Assembly: GCA_003512825.1 (NCBI GenBank)
Contig: DOOI01000094.1
Coordinates: 1 to 6,050 of the forward strand
Source: Paracoccaceae bacterium
Lineage (GTDB): Bacteria; Pseudomonadota; Alphaproteobacteria; Rhodobacterales; Rhodobacteraceae
Reading direction: 5' to 3'
DNA: 6,050 nt
Each line of letters opens with the position of its first letter. Position 1 is the first letter of the stretch. The notes under the pieces were generated by a model that searched no databases, was not told the DNA's origin, and saw nothing but the letters and a program-made list of their open reading frames with translations. Shown here piece by piece: positions 5,721 to 6,050 of the stretch. The position numbers and the translations under genes are program-made.

Positions 5721-6050
5721 TTAGCGCGTCGTCTCGGTCAGACGACGTTTCACATATTCGGACACATTGCCGATCATGTGATCCATTTTTTCCTCTTCCC
5801 GGAAGAAATGGTCGGCGCCTTCGATCTCTTGGTGGGTGATCGTGATGCCCTTTTGCTCGTGGAGCTTGGAGACAAGGCCGCGCGTGTCTGTCGGGGGCGC
5901 AACACGGTCGGCAGCGCCATTGATGACCAAGCCGGATGCCGGGCAGGGGGCGAGGAAGGAGAAGTCATACATATTGGCAGGCGGCGACACCGAGATGAAC
6001 CCGGTTATCTCGGGGCGGCGCATGAGAAGCTGCATGCCGATCCATGCGCC
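5721..6050 (-). CDS. Alpha/beta hydrolase (COG2945-like), N-terminus cut by window edge
   Basis: The last 109 residues of an alpha/beta-hydrolase-fold protein are visible; the family is usually a little over 200 residues, so about half is missing beyond the right edge. The frame stays open to the edge and begins GAWIGMQLLMRRP, which fits the segment right after the nucleophile elbow (a G-x-S-x-G type motif, whose Ser would lie just outside). GFISVSPPANMYDFSFL (17-33) and SGLVINGAADRVAPP (39-53) follow; D48 sits where the catalytic acid is expected. GADHFF (78-83) contains the likely catalytic H81. The ATG at 6035 is internal, not the start. It is probably a cytoplasmic esterase or acyl hydrolase of unknown substrate. 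It is the most upstream visible gene of the leftward operon, and its stop precedes the small-protein ATG by 3 nt. Confidence 0.9.
   Translation of the reverse strand, partial: GAWIGMQLLMRRPEITGFISVSPPANMYDFSFLAPCPASGLVINGAADRVAPPTDTRGLVSKLHEQKGITITHQEIEGADHFFREEEKMDHMIGNVSEYVKRRLTETTR
5727..5747 (-). repeat. Hairpin (8-bp stem, 5-nt loop) at the hydrolase end / small-protein start
   Basis: On the minus strand CGTCGTCT-GACCG-AGACGACG forms a perfect 8-bp stem with a 5-nt loop. It covers the last codons of the hydrolase (R-R-L-T-E-T-T) and ends 9 nt before the ATG of the 77-residue protein, in the zone where a ribosome binding site would sit. No T-run follows, so it does not look like an intrinsic terminator. 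It might limit independent initiation on the small gene or slow mRNA decay; both are inference. Confidence 0.75.

Noticed and set aside
5278..5724. 148-codon plus-strand frame across the HD and small-protein genes
   Set aside because: Antisense to two tightly linked genes; Arg/Ser/Ala-rich translation with no recognisable domain.
1..6050. Search for CRISPR arrays, tRNAs, insertion sequences, toxin-antitoxin pairs, phage genes and defence cassettes
   Set aside because: No regularly spaced repeats, cloverleaf-like segments, transposase motifs or terminal repeats are visible; nearly all of the window is explained by housekeeping-type genes.

Overview
This window looks like ordinary chromosome from an alphaproteobacterium of the Rhodobacterales, probably the marine roseobacter group. 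The clues are moderately GC-rich coding DNA, a HemB without the zinc-cysteine site, Rhodobacter-like Mfd and membrane-protein sequences, and tight packing of genes. This placement is judged by eye and from remembered families; no search was run.

Left part (1-896): the N-terminal three quarters of hemB (porphobilinogen synthase, tetrapyrrole biosynthesis) runs leftwards out of the window. A 137-bp divergent intergenic region follows. It holds a clear Shine-Dalgarno for hemB, one for the rightward gene and a small inverted repeat, but no convincing promoter boxes.

Centre (897-4908): a rightward two-gene unit. A 196-residue integral membrane protein of unknown function starts with GTG, and its 3' end overlaps the start of a complete mfd by 41 bp. 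Mfd is the transcription-repair coupling factor, 1153 residues, with all helicase motifs intact.

Right part (4912-6050): a compact leftward operon. In transcription order it holds the C-terminal part of an alpha/beta hydrolase that enters from beyond the right edge, a 77-residue helical protein of unknown function after a 3-nt gap, and an HD-domain phosphohydrolase resembling YfbR-type 5'-deoxynucleotidases through an ATGA overlap. Its last stop codon lies only 3 nt from the mfd stop, so the two transcription units converge with no visible terminator between them.

The genes serve separate housekeeping tasks: tetrapyrrole synthesis, DNA repair coupled to transcription, and nucleotide or other small-molecule hydrolysis. 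I see no mobile element, tRNA, rRNA, CRISPR array, phage gene or defence cassette, and no evidence of a new multi-gene system. The points that deserve a second look are small: a 20-bp perfect palindrome inside the HD gene, an 8-bp-stem hairpin just before the small-protein start codon, the membrane-protein/mfd overlap, and two uncharacterised proteins in conserved-looking contexts.
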